From the NCBI RefSeq assembly GCF_001647085.1, contig NZ_CP015520.1, positions 124,001 through 188,000 on the forward strand: a DNA stretch of 64,000 bases, in the 5' to 3' direction. How positions within the stretch are numbered: the first letter of the stretch is position 1; each line of letters starts with the position of its first letter. Under the pieces are notes generated by a model. It saw only the letters and a list, made by a program, of their open reading frames with translations. It was not told where the DNA came from and searched no databases. Source of the DNA: Thermococcus piezophilus (GTDB lineage: Archaea > Methanobacteriota_B > Thermococci > Thermococcales > Thermococcaceae). This document shows positions 46,362 to 56,087 of this stretch, in pieces. The translations under genes and the position numbers were made by a program.

Positions 46362-48170
46362 CTACGCGGAGGCCCATATCGGAATGCCCGCATCGAGGAG
46401 CCTCTTCAGCTCCTTCCCTATCGGCGTGCTCTTGCTTACCTTGACGAGGCCCTTCTTGCTTGGCGTTGCGGTGAAGACATACTGCTCGCCGCCGTAGAAC
46501 TTGAGCGGCTTTTTGGCGTAGTCCGGCGAAACGCGGAGCACTATCGTTTTCTTTTTTTCCTCGACATCGACGGGTATCTTCTCCTTCGGCTTTGCCGCTT
46601 CCCTCTCGGCGAAGCTCTTGACGTCTATGCTTATTCCTATGCGCTTCTCAAGCTCGGTGATGCGCTTGCCCTTCTTGCCTATTATCGCCGGAATGTCAAA
46701 CTCGTCGGCATAAATAACTGCCTTGTGCGGGCTGACTATCTCGACCTCGGCGTAAACATCAGGCAGGAACTTCTTTATCTCCTGCTTGAGCCTCTTCTCC
46801 GCGAGCCGTAAAGCTGGGGCCTTCTCCTCATTCTTTACTGAAACAACGCTTATCTCCTCACCGTAGGTGTATATCTCGTACTCAATCTCGCCCGTCTCAA
46901 AGTCGCGAACCTCGATGACAGGCCTGGCCAAGTCCTCCTCTTTCATGCCGCTTGGCACCTTAACGAGGTACTCTAGCGTCAGAACCTTGGCGACCCTTCC
47001 TGCCTTGATGAAAATCACAGTGTCGACTATCTGGGGTATCATTCCCAGCTCGACCCTTCCGATGAACCTCTGGATCGCATCGATGGGCTTGGTAGCATGC
47101 ACGACACCAACCATTCCGACACCTGCAAGTCTCAAATCAGCGTATATTTTGAAGTCGCTAGTCTTTCTCATTTCGTCGAATATTGTGTAATCCGGCCTGA
47201 CGAGGAGGAGTATGTCCCCCGTCTTTTCCATTCTACCAGCCAGAGCTGTGTACTGGGTTATCTCGTCGCTCACCTGCAGGTCCCTCGGCTTCTCCAGGGT
47301 TTTTACTATCTTGCCCATAGAGGCGTAGTACTCAGCCAAAGCCTGGGCAAAGGTCGTCTTTCCTTCTCCAGGTGCACCTGCTATGAGTATTCCCTCCGCC
47401 TTATCCACGAGCCTCTCCAGGAGCTTCTCGCTCAAATCGTAGTCCTCTATACTCAGCTTCGTGACGGGTCTAACGGCAGTTATCTCAATCCTGTCGGCAA
47501 AGGGCGGCTTGGCGATAACTATACGGTAGTTCCTTAGCTGGACGACGGTCGCTCCCGGCTCGTCGAGTTCTATAAATGATTCTGAGTCACGCCTCGCGCG
47601 CTCGACTATGTCATCGGCAATCTCTTCGAGCTCTTCATCGGTCAGAATCTCGTCACGAACGGGAACGAGCTTCCACTCTCCCGGCCTTCCCTTCTTTGCC
47701 ATCGGCCTTAAGCCAGCTTTCAGGTGAACGCTCATCGTAGTCTCGTCAAAGAAGTCCTCCAAGCGGTGCCTGACTTCTTTCTTGGCCGTCAGGTAAATCA
47801 CGCCTATACCCTTGGCGATGGCTATGTCCCTCTGCACCTGGTCACCAGTTATGAGCGTGGCGCTCAGCGTCTGGGCAACCTCCCTGACCATGTGGTCTAT
47901 TTCTCCAGCCTTCGCTCTACTTATCTGCCAGAGCTCGGGCCGCTCGCCGTAGAACTCGAGGAGTATCTTTCCTTTGTCGGACATCTTACGGAGCTTCTTG
48001 AGCTCCTCAAGTCCCACATGACCTATAGCCTTCCCTTCATTGGCCTGATGCTCTATCTCGGCAATGACTGCTTCGGGGATGACGACCTTAACTTTGTCCT
48101 CAAGCGTTGATAGGAACTGCGTAAGGCGGCCATCAACTATAACACTCGTATCAGCAACGAATAATCTCAT
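46362..48170 (-). CDS. PIN-PilT ATPase-KH domain protein
   Basis: The product is 602 residues. An N-terminal PIN/VapC domain (FVADTSVIVDGRLTQ, IPEAVIAEIEHQA, LITGDQVQRDIA) is followed by a PilT/VirB11-like ATPase (GAPGEGKTTFAQAL, LVRPDYTIFDEMRKT, GVVHATKPIDAIQRF) and a C-terminal KH domain (DIPAIIGKKGKRITELEKRIG). This fusion is archaea-wide. Its likely role is RNA binding and processing, but it is not fixed. GAGGTGAGAGAA supports the ATG at 48170. Confidence 0.93.
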   Translation of the reverse strand: MRLFVADTSVIVDGRLTQFLSTLEDKVKVVIPEAVIAEIEHQANEGKAIGHVGLEELKKLRKMSDKGKILLEFYGERPELWQISRAKAGEIDHMVREVAQTLSATLITGDQVQRDIAIAKGIGVIYLTAKKEVRHRLEDFFDETTMSVHLKAGLRPMAKKGRPGEWKLVPVRDEILTDEELEEIADDIVERARRDSESFIELDEPGATVVQLRNYRIVIAKPPFADRIEITAVRPVTKLSIEDYDLSEKLLERLVDKAEGILIAGAPGEGKTTFAQALAEYYASMGKIVKTLEKPRDLQVSDEITQYTALAGRMEKTGDILLLVRPDYTIFDEMRKTSDFKIYADLRLAGVGMVGVVHATKPIDAIQRFIGRVELGMIPQIVDTVIFIKAGRVAKVLTLEYLVKVPSGMKEEDLARPVIEVRDFETGEIEYEIYTYGEEISVVSVKNEEKAPALRLAEKRLKQEIKKFLPDVYAEVEIVSPHKAVIYADEFDIPAIIGKKGKRITELEKRIGISIDVKSFAEREAAKPKEKIPVDVEEKKKTIVLRVSPDYAKKPLKFYGGEQYVFTATPSKKGLVKVSKSTPIGKELKRLLDAGIPIWASA

Positions 48171-48281
48171 TTCTCTCACCTCAGAAGTCCAAAGGACTCC
48201 CGTCTGTTTATAAGACTTCCTAACTTGATGTTCTTACTAAAGGTTCATAAAGGTTTAGCCAAAAATACGATGGGTGAGACA

Positions 48282-49022
48282 ATGGGCAGACTCATATCTA
48301 TCGCTTCCGGCAAAGGAGGCACAGGGAAGACCACAACGGCTGCCAATTTATCAATAGCCCTTGGTAAGATGGGTTACAAGGTCTGTGCAGTCGATGCCGA
48401 CTTAACTATGGCAAATCTAAGCCTAGTCATGGGTATCGACGATGCGTATACAACTATCCACGATGTTCTCGCTGAAAAGGCAAGCATAACTGATTCGATC
48501 TATGCCACTGCGTATGAAAACGTTCATCTCATCCCCGCGGCGATAGATTGGGAGCACGTTATAAGGGCCGACCCCAGAAAGCTTCCCGACACCATAAGGG
48601 AACTGAAGAGCCAGTTTGATTACGTCATCATCGACTCCCCAGCGGGGCTCCAGATGGACGCCATGAATGCCATGCTGAGCAGCGAGGAGGTACTTCTCGT
48701 AACCAACCCCGAGATTTCGTGCATCACCGACACGATGAAGGTTGGCATAGTTCTTAAGAAGGCCGGTCTGGCGATCCTCGGGTTCGTGCTCAATCGATAC
48801 GGGAGAAGCGAGAACGATATTCCCCCCGATGTTGCTGAAGAAGTTATGGAGATACCCCTGCTCGCGGTTATTCCGGAGGATCCAGTGGTGAGGGAAGCCA
48901 CCCTGGAGGGTGTTCCGGTTGTCGAATACAAACCAGACTCCAAGGGTGCCAGGGCCTACATGGAGCTCGCACAGAAGATAGCAAAAATAGCAGGCTTTAA
49001 GGCGAAGGTGATGGGATCGTGA
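48282..49022 (+). CDS. minD: MinD/ParA-like P-loop ATPase
   Basis: The product is 246 residues, intact. Deviant Walker [16 protein letters not shown], switch I AVDADLTMANL, Walker B-type YVIIDSPAGLQMD and LVTNPEISCITD are all present. It resembles the frameshifted copy at 20322. Its stop overlaps the GTG start of the GPN GTPase gene by 4 bases. GGGTGAGACA precedes the ATG. Confidence 0.93.
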   Translation: MGRLISIASGKGGTGKTTTAANLSIALGKMGYKVCAVDADLTMANLSLVMGIDDAYTTIHDVLAEKASITDSIYATAYENVHLIPAAIDWEHVIRADPRKLPDTIRELKSQFDYVIIDSPAGLQMDAMNAMLSSEEVLLVTNPEISCITDTMKVGIVLKKAGLAILGFVLNRYGRSENDIPPDVAEEVMEIPLLAVIPEDPVVREATLEGVPVVEYKPDSKGARAYMELAQKIAKIAGFKAKVMGS

Positions 49023-49762
49023 TATTAACTTTTATGGGAACGGCAGGAAGCGGAAAGACGACCCTAACCAGAGAATTTGGGAGGTATCTCGAAGAAAACG
49101 GCCACAGAGTTGCCTATGTGAATCTGGACACGGGGGTTAGACACATCCCATATAATCCAAGTCTCGACGTTAGGGAAAATGTCACGGCCTGGGAAATTAT
49201 GGAAGAGGGCTACGGACCGAACGGGGCCATAGTTGAGAGCTATGATAAGCTTTTGCCCCACGTGGAGTTCTATATAGATACCATTCTCAGGCTCAACGAG
49301 GAAAACGACTACATTCTACTCGACACTCCCGGCCAGATGGAGACCTTCCTATTCCATGAGTTTGGAGTACGGCTGATGGAAAACCTCCCAGAGCCACTCG
49401 CGGCGTATCTCTTCAGCCCCGACATTCTCAAGAAACCCTATGACTTCTGCTTCGTCAAGTTCTTCAGCCTGATGATAGATCTGCGCCTCGGAACGACAAC
49501 CGTTCCCGTCCTGAGCAAGGTAGACACCGTCAGGGACATCGAAAGGTACAGGAGATACCTCGAGGACACAGACTACCTGACCGCGAAGCTGAAGCTCGAC
49601 CCGTCCACGCAGGGCCTATTGGCATATAAGCTGTGCTCGATGCTCCCGGAACTCACCCCTCCGACAAGGGTTGTCTATGTCTCAGCCAAAACCCGTGATG
49701 GATTCGACGAGCTGGAAACACTGGCATACGAGCATTACTGCACCTGCGGAGATTTGACCTAG
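49019..49762 (+). CDS. GPN-loop GTPase
   Basis: The product is 247 residues. P-loop GTAGSGKTT, the family's own GPN tripeptide in EEGYGPNGAIVES, G3 LDTPGQMETF, and G4-like LSKVDTV are present. Archaeal GPN proteins are homodimers related to eukaryotic XAB1/Npa3, which assist RNA polymerase assembly; the archaeal role is open. A GTG start with GGTGATGGG upstream couples it to minD. Confidence 0.93.
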   Translation: MILTFMGTAGSGKTTLTREFGRYLEENGHRVAYVNLDTGVRHIPYNPSLDVRENVTAWEIMEEGYGPNGAIVESYDKLLPHVEFYIDTILRLNEENDYILLDTPGQMETFLFHEFGVRLMENLPEPLAAYLFSPDILKKPYDFCFVKFFSLMIDLRLGTTTVPVLSKVDTVRDIERYRRYLEDTDYLTAKLKLDPSTQGLLAYKLCSMLPELTPPTRVVYVSAKTRDGFDELETLAYEHYCTCGDLT

Positions 49763-49883
49763 TTCAGTCCTCGCCTGGGTTTATGGCCATCGTTTCAGCA
49801 TGGGGAGATCATTTTGAAAACTCCTTCAAGGGATAAGGGGGAAGCCTTTTGGGACTGGGCTTTGAATGGCGTTGGGTGGGAGC

Positions 49884-51338
49884 ATGTGTCTCATAGCGGG
49901 TGGGATTGGTAAGAACATAAGAGAACGCTTTATCAGCATGATAATCACTGGAAAACACAGGGGAGAGGATTCTTTCGGTGTGTGGACCGACAGTGGAGTG
50001 CTGAAGAGCCACGACTTCTCGGAAGTTAGTGTGATTCCCGATGGAAGGATAGGCCTCCTCCAGTGCAGGCTGGCCATGACCGGCTCGCTTGACCACAACC
50101 AGCCCTTCCACAACGACTTCTCCCTCGTCCACAATGGGGAGATATACAACCATCGCCACCTCAGGGCCTATTTGGAAGGAAAGGGCGTTTCTTTTGAGAG
50201 CGATGTGGACAGCGAGGCCATCCTGAGGCTCCTCAAATACTTCCTGAGGAAAAAGGGCATAGGAGTGGAAGAAGCCATCAGGAAGGCCATGCTGATGCTT
50301 GAGGGCGACTACGCCGTTGCCTTCAGCGACGGCGAGAGGATATACCTGTTCCGTGACCCGATTGGAGTACGGCCGCTCTACTACTCACCGAACGGCTTCT
50401 TTGCCTCCGAGAAGAAGGTACTCTGGGCGATAGGGGAAGAAGCCACGCCCGTTCAGCCTGGCGAGCTGGTGGTTCTCTCGCGCGAAGGGGTTTACAGAAG
50501 AAGGGTCTTCAACATTCTAGAACTCAAAGGAGGGCCACTCCCGCTGGAGAGGGCAAAGCTCGCCCTCATGAAAACGCTCGTCCATGCAGTTAGGGTCAGA
50601 GTTGGAAAGAGGACGGGGGTGCTCTTCTCGGGCGGACTGGACAGTTCACTTATAGCGCTCATAGCGTCTAACTACTCGAAGGTTACGCTCTACACTGCGG
50701 GAACCGAAGGAAGCCCCGATCTAGAATGGGCAAGAAAGGTAAGCGACGAGCTGGGCCTTCCACTCAATGAGTACGTTTTCGATTTTGATGATGTTAGGGA
50801 GGCCGTTCCGAGGGTAGCATTCGCGATAGAGGATCCGAATCCAATGAACCTGGCCATAGGAATTCCCCTCTACTTTGCCACAAAGCTCGCCCGTAAAGAT
50901 GGCTGCAAGCTTCTCCTGAGCGGCCAGGGAGCAGACGAGCTCTTCGGCGGCTATGCAAAGTACCTTGAGAGGCCGGAACTCATGGAAAGCGATCTGCTCG
51001 ATATGGGTGAGAAAAACCTCGCGAGGGATGACAAGATAGCGATGCTCAACTCCGTCGAGGGAAGAGTGCCCTTCCTCGACCTGGCAGTAGTGTCTATATC
51101 GCTGAGAACGCCGCTTGAATATAAGATACAGAACGGAGTCCGAAAGGCCATTTTGAGAGAAGTTGCCACTGAACTCGGCTTACCCCTCCAGATAGCGAAC
51201 AGAGATAAGAAAGCCGCCCAGTACGGGAGCAGGGCTCAGAAGCTGCTAGAAAAGCTGGCCGGGATGGAGAGCATGACCCTCAGGGAATACGCCAAAAAAG
51301 CGTTTAACGAGGTCTTTAAAGAGAATAAACGTTTTTAA
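49884..51338 (+). CDS. asnB: asparagine synthetase (glutamine-hydrolysing) homologue
   Basis: The product is 484 residues. Cys2 is the glutaminase nucleophile (MCLIAGG), with KHRGEDSFG, LVHNGEIYN and GDYAVAFSDG following in the Ntn domain. The synthetase domain has the pyrophosphatase loop LFSGGLDSSLIA and LLSGQGADELFGGYAKY. GGTGGGAGC precedes the ATG at 49884. The protein is shorter than E. coli AsnB (554) and the acceptor could differ from aspartate. Confidence 0.9.
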   Translation: MCLIAGGIGKNIRERFISMIITGKHRGEDSFGVWTDSGVLKSHDFSEVSVIPDGRIGLLQCRLAMTGSLDHNQPFHNDFSLVHNGEIYNHRHLRAYLEGKGVSFESDVDSEAILRLLKYFLRKKGIGVEEAIRKAMLMLEGDYAVAFSDGERIYLFRDPIGVRPLYYSPNGFFASEKKVLWAIGEEATPVQPGELVVLSREGVYRRRVFNILELKGGPLPLERAKLALMKTLVHAVRVRVGKRTGVLFSGGLDSSLIALIASNYSKVTLYTAGTEGSPDLEWARKVSDELGLPLNEYVFDFDDVREAVPRVAFAIEDPNPMNLAIGIPLYFATKLARKDGCKLLLSGQGADELFGGYAKYLERPELMESDLLDMGEKNLARDDKIAMLNSVEGRVPFLDLAVVSISLRTPLEYKIQNGVRKAILREVATELGLPLQIANRDKKAAQYGSRAQKLLEKLAGMESMTLREYAKKAFNEVFKENKRF

Positions 51339-51460
51339 ACGTTTTTTAATCTTTCAAGCATCATGGAGCTTTTTTAAACCTTCCTCGCAAACGGGGCCGA
51401 ACGGTTTCCGGAAAAACGCTTAAATAGGCCCCTTCACAATTAGAAAGTAGGTGAAAAGCC

Positions 51461-52681
51461 GTGATCCTAAGAAAAGGCCTTGCATTGCTCATGGGGGTAC
51501 TGATCATATTAAGTTCTACACTCACAGTTCATGCCACTCAAGTCAGCATGAACCTAGTCATCCTCGTCAGCGACAACGAGGCGGACATGGCCGTGGCCAA
51601 GAACGTAGCGGGGATTCTCGGTGCCCGAGTTGTAGTAAGCCCCTGGGGAACCTACAATCCCGTGGCAAGCGCCGAGATACTGACGATAAATCCAGACAGG
51701 GTGATAATAATCGGCGGCCCGGTGGCAGTCCCAGAGGAGTACCCCAAAGACCTCGAGAGCTTTGGGATACCTTACGAAAGATGGTACGGTGAGACGAGGT
51801 ACGAAACCAACCTAGCAGTCATAAAGATGCTGAAGGAGGAGTTCCGCGAGGCTTTCGAGGAGATAAAGTACGCCATCATAGTAAACGGCAGGGATGCAAT
51901 CGCCATAGAGGCCTACTCCACAAGGCTTCTCAGCGAGTTCTTCAGCGATGGGACTGACGGAAAGAGCATACTAATTCTAACCGATGTTGAAAAGGCCGAT
52001 GAGACAATCCAGGCCCTAGACGAACTTAACTCTCTCGTAGAAGTGAAATATGCCGCCACATATTCAGGAACAATTAATTTGAAGCCGATGTTCCCTCTTA
52101 ACGATGATCTCATAAGTTCATACCTGAAAAAGCGCTTTGGCAGTGAGTATTACCCCTCCATGGACATGCTCGCCCCTTACTCAACAGCAGTATATCATCT
52201 GCTGGTCAATGTCCAGAACAAGACCAACCGGGCTGAGAAGCTCCTTGACGGCCTCCAGATTCCCGACGCTAGGAAGAAGTTAGAAGAGGCGAAGAAGTTT
52301 ATGACACTGGCATGGGCTCAATACAAAGAGGGCAATTACGCAATGGCCTACGAGCTGGCAATGAAGGCCAATTTCGACGCCGATTTCGTCATATCCCGTT
52401 CGTACAGCGAGATTAACACCATCTATCAGGGCTCTGCCAAACTGCAGATGACTAGGGAGATACTCCAGCTTGAGATTATGGTGAATGTCCTCCAGAAGAA
52501 GGGCTACGATGTGACTGAAATCAAAGCACTCATAGAGCAGGCCAAGGAAGCCCTTAACAAGGGAGATTACACTACCCTCCTGAAAGAGCTCATTCCAAGG
52601 ATAAAGACGGAGATAGCCCAGCTGACCCTCGGGCGACCCATTCCGAGAGTGCCGGGTGGAAAGGACAGGGGAAGACCATAA
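51461..52681 (+). CDS. exported cell-wall-binding-repeat-like surface protein
   Basis: The product is 406 residues with a signal peptide (residues 1-25, GLALLMGVLIILSSTLTVHA). Residues 30-130 resemble the cell-wall binding repeat 2 family (NLVILVSDNEADMAVA, INPDRVIIIGGPVAVPEEYPKDL, YERWYGETRYETNLAV). The C-terminal half is helical, with TPR-like spacing (ARKKLEEAKKFMTLAWAQYKEGNYAMAYELA). It probably sits in the S-layer space. A GTG start follows GTAGGTGAAAAGCC. Confidence 0.8.
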   Translation: MILRKGLALLMGVLIILSSTLTVHATQVSMNLVILVSDNEADMAVAKNVAGILGARVVVSPWGTYNPVASAEILTINPDRVIIIGGPVAVPEEYPKDLESFGIPYERWYGETRYETNLAVIKMLKEEFREAFEEIKYAIIVNGRDAIAIEAYSTRLLSEFFSDGTDGKSILILTDVEKADETIQALDELNSLVEVKYAATYSGTINLKPMFPLNDDLISSYLKKRFGSEYYPSMDMLAPYSTAVYHLLVNVQNKTNRAEKLLDGLQIPDARKKLEEAKKFMTLAWAQYKEGNYAMAYELAMKANFDADFVISRSYSEINTIYQGSAKLQMTREILQLEIMVNVLQKKGYDVTEIKALIEQAKEALNKGDYTTLLKELIPRIKTEIAQLTLGRPIPRVPGGKDRGRP

Positions 52682-52720
52682 GGCTTTTTAACGCCTTTTC
52701 TCCATTCTTTCCTGGTCAAG

Positions 52721-53758
52721 ATGAGGATTCTAATGGTCGGGCACTATCCGCCGCACGGGGGAGGCGTTGCAAACCACCTTGATAACCTCGTCAGGGAGTT
52801 GAGAAACCGCCATGAGGTTCATGTTCTAACTTACGGGCCCGTTAAGCCGAGGGAGCACGAGAGGGAGTTTGTGCATCAGGTGATGGTGCCCCCAATCTAT
52901 GGCCTCAGAGGGACGAGCTTCGCTCTCCTCGGTGCTAGGAAGATTGTCCACCTTAATAGGGAGCTTGGATTCGACCTGATACACGCCCACTTCGTCGGGA
53001 CGACGAGCTATGCGGGTGTCCTAGCAAAGGAGAGGTTGGGACTCCCACTGGTCGTCACCGCCCACGGCAGCGACCTCGAGCACACGGCGAAGCTAACTCT
53101 CGGAAGGTTCTACGTCAAAAAAACGCTCTCTTCGGCCGATGCAATTATCACCGTGAGCCACAGCCTCGCCAAGAAGGCGCTCTCTCTGGGGGCAGAGGGT
53201 GTCCACGTAATCCCAAACGGTGTCAGGCCCCTGGAAGAGAAACCATGGAAGGGCAAATACATCACGTTTATAGGGGCACTGAGGGACTACAAAAGCCCCG
53301 AGACGTTCATTGAACTGGCGAGAGTCTTCCCAGAGCTTGAGTTCCTCGTAGTTGGCGACGGCTCGCTTAGGCGGAATCTTGAGATGGAAGCACCGGAGAA
53401 CGTCAGGTTCCTCGGATACAGGCAGGATATCGATAGAGTCCTCTCCAAAAGCCTCATGCTCGTGCTTCCTTCCAAGAGGGAAGGCTTTGGGCTGGTAATT
53501 CTTGAGGCGAACAGCCTCGGTGTTCCCGCTGTTGGGAGGAACGTGGGGGGAATAGCCGAGCTTATAAGGAACGGAAAGAACGGTCTGCTCTTCGACGACT
53601 TCGACGGTCTCGTGAATGCCGTAAAATCTCTCTTGAAGCCCAAGACGAACAGAAAAGCCGGAGAAATCGGAAGAAGGATAGCGGCGCTCTATTCCTGGAG
53701 CGTTGTTGCCGAGGAGGTCGATGGGGTTTACCTCAAAGTCCTTGGGCAACGTTTTTAA
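52721..53758 (+). CDS. family 4 (GT-B) glycosyltransferase
   Basis: The product is 345 residues. The N-terminal HYPPHGGGVANHLDNL and the C-terminal PSKREGFGLVILEANSLGVPAVG (EX7E motif) define a GT4 enzyme; VVGDGSLRR marks the nucleotide-sugar site. The acceptor is unknown: protein N-glycan, lipid or compatible solute are possible. It lies 39 bases after the surface-protein gene. Confidence 0.9.
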   Translation: MRILMVGHYPPHGGGVANHLDNLVRELRNRHEVHVLTYGPVKPREHEREFVHQVMVPPIYGLRGTSFALLGARKIVHLNRELGFDLIHAHFVGTTSYAGVLAKERLGLPLVVTAHGSDLEHTAKLTLGRFYVKKTLSSADAIITVSHSLAKKALSLGAEGVHVIPNGVRPLEEKPWKGKYITFIGALRDYKSPETFIELARVFPELEFLVVGDGSLRRNLEMEAPENVRFLGYRQDIDRVLSKSLMLVLPSKREGFGLVILEANSLGVPAVGRNVGGIAELIRNGKNGLLFDDFDGLVNAVKSLLKPKTNRKAGEIGRRIAALYSWSVVAEEVDGVYLKVLGQRF

Positions 53759-53791
53759 CAAGCTTTTTTTCGGTAAACGTTGGGTGAGAGG

Positions 53792-54811
53792 ATGACGGTA
53801 GTAATCAACATTCGAGAAGGTCTCGATGAGAGAAAGATTAGGATAGCCGCGAGGTTCATATTGGAGGGAAAGCTGGTTGCCTTTCCAACTGAGACGGTCT
53901 ACGGTCTTGGCGCCGATGCCCTCAATGAGAAAGCCGTTAAGAGAATCTTTAAGGCCAAAGGAAGACCAGCTGACAACCCGCTCATCGTTCACATAGCCGA
54001 CTTCAAAGACCTGAATAAACTCGCAAGGGAAATCCCAGAGGAGGCAAAACTGTTAGCTGAGAGGTTCTGGCCGGGCCCCTTAACGATTGTTCTCCCTAAG
54101 AAGGATGAAGTCCCGAAGGTCACCACGGGCGGCCTCGATACTGTCGCGGTCAGAATGCCTTCTCACCCAATAGCCCTCGCGCTCATAAGGGCCAGCACCC
54201 CGATAGCAGCCCCATCAGCCAACGTAAGTGGTAGACCAAGCCCCACCCTGGCCGAGCACGTCATAGACGACTTCTACGGGAAGATAGAGTGTGTAATCGA
54301 TGGCGGGGAGACTAAAATCGGCGTGGAGTCCACAGTCATTGACCTGAGCGATGAAAAACCAACCCTGCTAAGACCCGGCGGACTGCCACTCGAGGAGATT
54401 GAGATGGTCATCGGCGAGGTTGAGATACATCCCGCGGTCAGGGGCAAGCTCGTCGATGTTGCCCGCTCGCCGGGGATGAAATATAAGCACTACTCTCCCG
54501 AGGCCCAGATCATCGTAGTGGAAGGCCCAATGGAGCGTGTCAGAGAGAAGATAAAAGAGCTCGTTAAGGAGTATCAGGGGCAGGGGCTCCGCGTGGGAGT
54601 GATGGCGACGGAGCCCTACGAGTGCGATGAGTTCTTCCACTTCGGGGACACTGAGGAAGAATTCGCCAGAAACCTCTTCAAAGCTCTGAGGGAGCTTGAT
54701 AAGAGGGGAGTGGATATAATAATCGCCGAAGGGATCGAGGAGAGAGGACTTGGATTCGCCGTGATGAACAGGCTCAGAAAAGCGGCTGGATACAGGATAG
54801 TATGGGCGTAG
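53792..54811 (+). CDS. sua5: L-threonylcarbamoyladenylate synthase (Sua5/YrdC)
   Basis: The product is 339 residues. The YrdC domain has GKLVAFPTETVYGLGADA, KGRPADNPLIVH and APSANVSGRPSPT. A C-terminal Sua5 domain (about 235-339) follows the linker PGMKYKHYSPEA. It makes the TC-AMP intermediate for t6A37 in ANN-decoding tRNAs. GGGTGAGAGG supports the ATG at 53792 over the in-frame start at 53780. Confidence 0.95.
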   Translation: MTVVINIREGLDERKIRIAARFILEGKLVAFPTETVYGLGADALNEKAVKRIFKAKGRPADNPLIVHIADFKDLNKLAREIPEEAKLLAERFWPGPLTIVLPKKDEVPKVTTGGLDTVAVRMPSHPIALALIRASTPIAAPSANVSGRPSPTLAEHVIDDFYGKIECVIDGGETKIGVESTVIDLSDEKPTLLRPGGLPLEEIEMVIGEVEIHPAVRGKLVDVARSPGMKYKHYSPEAQIIVVEGPMERVREKIKELVKEYQGQGLRVGVMATEPYECDEFFHFGDTEEEFARNLFKALRELDKRGVDIIIAEGIEERGLGFAVMNRLRKAAGYRIVWA

Positions 54812-54818
54812 ACAATAC

Positions 54819-54844
54819 TTAAATATTTAAAACTTTAAATATAA
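54819..54844 (+). promoter_or_regulatory. TATA-rich promoter of the TPR gene
   Basis: The perfect palindrome TTAAATATTTAA (54819-54830) and a second TATA-like CTTTAAATATAA (54833-54844) precede the gene by about 45-65 bases. This leaves room for a short leader that includes GAGGTGAGG. Confidence 0.5.
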
Positions 54845-54885
54845 TCAAAATAACCTTCTGACTTAAATCATGTGAGGTGAGGAAT

Positions 54886-56067
54886 TTGGCAACCACCATT
54901 GGACTTGAGGGGCCAGAAGAGCTGGAGCAGCTTGCCTTCAAGAAGATCAACGAGGGAAAGATTAAGGACGGGCTTAAATTAATTCTTCGCGCTGCGAGAG
55001 GTTATGAGAAGGAGGAAAGGAAAGAAGATGCCGCAAGGCTCTATAAGTACCTCGGCTTTGTTCTGCGTGAAAAGGCAGGTTTAATAGAGAAAGCCCGCCC
55101 CTTCCTTCTGAAGAGCGCTTACCTCTACATAGACCTCATCGAGGAGGAAATAACCCGTCTTGAGGTAGATATAGATACCCTCGACGGGTACTGCTCCAAT
55201 GTTTTAGAGATTTTCTTGACCCTAAAGGACGAGAGAAACCTCCGGAAATACGCAGAGGAATTCGCGGCTATATACGAGGATCTCGGCAAGTCGTACCAGG
55301 ACAACGACGACATATCAATGGCAATTCGGGCGTATGAATCAGCGTACAGGTACTATGAGATAACTGACGACATTGAATCATACAAGAGAATCGCAGAAAC
55401 GTTGATAGCCCTGTACGGACAGGCTGCAGAGGAGCGGCTCAAGAAGGGCGACTCGAGGGGCGCGGCGGAAGCTTTCTATAAGCTCGCGAGCTTCATCAGG
55501 GCAATATTCGGCTACGACATTCACTTCATTGAAATGATGGACACCGCCGGCAAGAACTTCGAGAAGGCGAGCAAGGTAGCATACTCCAATGGCGACCTTG
55601 ATGAAACGACTACTTGCCTCGTAAAGGCTCAGTATGCTTACCTCCTCGCCAAGAACTACAACAGGTCTAAGCTGATAGGCATAAACACCATAAGGATGCT
55701 CTACCAGATAATAAGCTCCCACCGATCGCGCGGAGATGATGAAAAAGCTGCCGAGAAGCTTGTAGAGCTTGCAGAGGCTCTTATTGGTGTCAGAAAAATT
55801 GAGGAAGCCATGCAGGCCTACAAGAGCGCCCTAGAAATCAAAAGCGATCTGTGCTTCAGGGTCAAGATCCGTCTGGCCATCCTCAAACAGTTCGCAGCTT
55901 CAAAGGGAGATGAGAATATCCTCGAGGAGGTCGAAAAAGTGGAATACTATGCCAGCAAGAAAAACTATATGAAGGCTCTTGAGTTAGCAGAGAACACCCT
56001 TCAAAAGATGTCAGAGCTCGAGGAAATCCGGAACATGCTCTACGAAGCGGAGGGCATTTATCAGTAA
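54886..56067 (+). CDS. TPR/SNAP-like helical repeat protein
   Basis: The product is 393 residues from a TTG start at 54886, chosen because GAGGTGAGG lies six bases upstream. It is all-alpha with repeated 34-40 residue units (FKKINEGKIKDGLKLILRAARGYEKEERKEDAARLYKYLG, DISMAIRAYESAYRYYEITDDIESYKRIAETLIALYG and others), resembling TPR or alpha-SNAP-type solenoids. It is probably a cytosolic scaffold. No enzyme motif. Confidence 0.8.
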   Translation: MATTIGLEGPEELEQLAFKKINEGKIKDGLKLILRAARGYEKEERKEDAARLYKYLGFVLREKAGLIEKARPFLLKSAYLYIDLIEEEITRLEVDIDTLDGYCSNVLEIFLTLKDERNLRKYAEEFAAIYEDLGKSYQDNDDISMAIRAYESAYRYYEITDDIESYKRIAETLIALYGQAAEERLKKGDSRGAAEAFYKLASFIRAIFGYDIHFIEMMDTAGKNFEKASKVAYSNGDLDETTTCLVKAQYAYLLAKNYNRSKLIGINTIRMLYQIISSHRSRGDDEKAAEKLVELAEALIGVRKIEEAMQAYKSALEIKSDLCFRVKIRLAILKQFAASKGDENILEEVEKVEYYASKKNYMKALELAENTLQKMSELEEIRNMLYEAEGIYQ

Positions 56068-56087
56068 AAACAGGAAAAAGTGAACGG

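Noticed and set aside
53093-53992. 299-residue minus-strand frame across the glycosyltransferase and sua5
   Set aside because: It is antisense to two strongly supported genes and crosses their boundary without a start site or motif.
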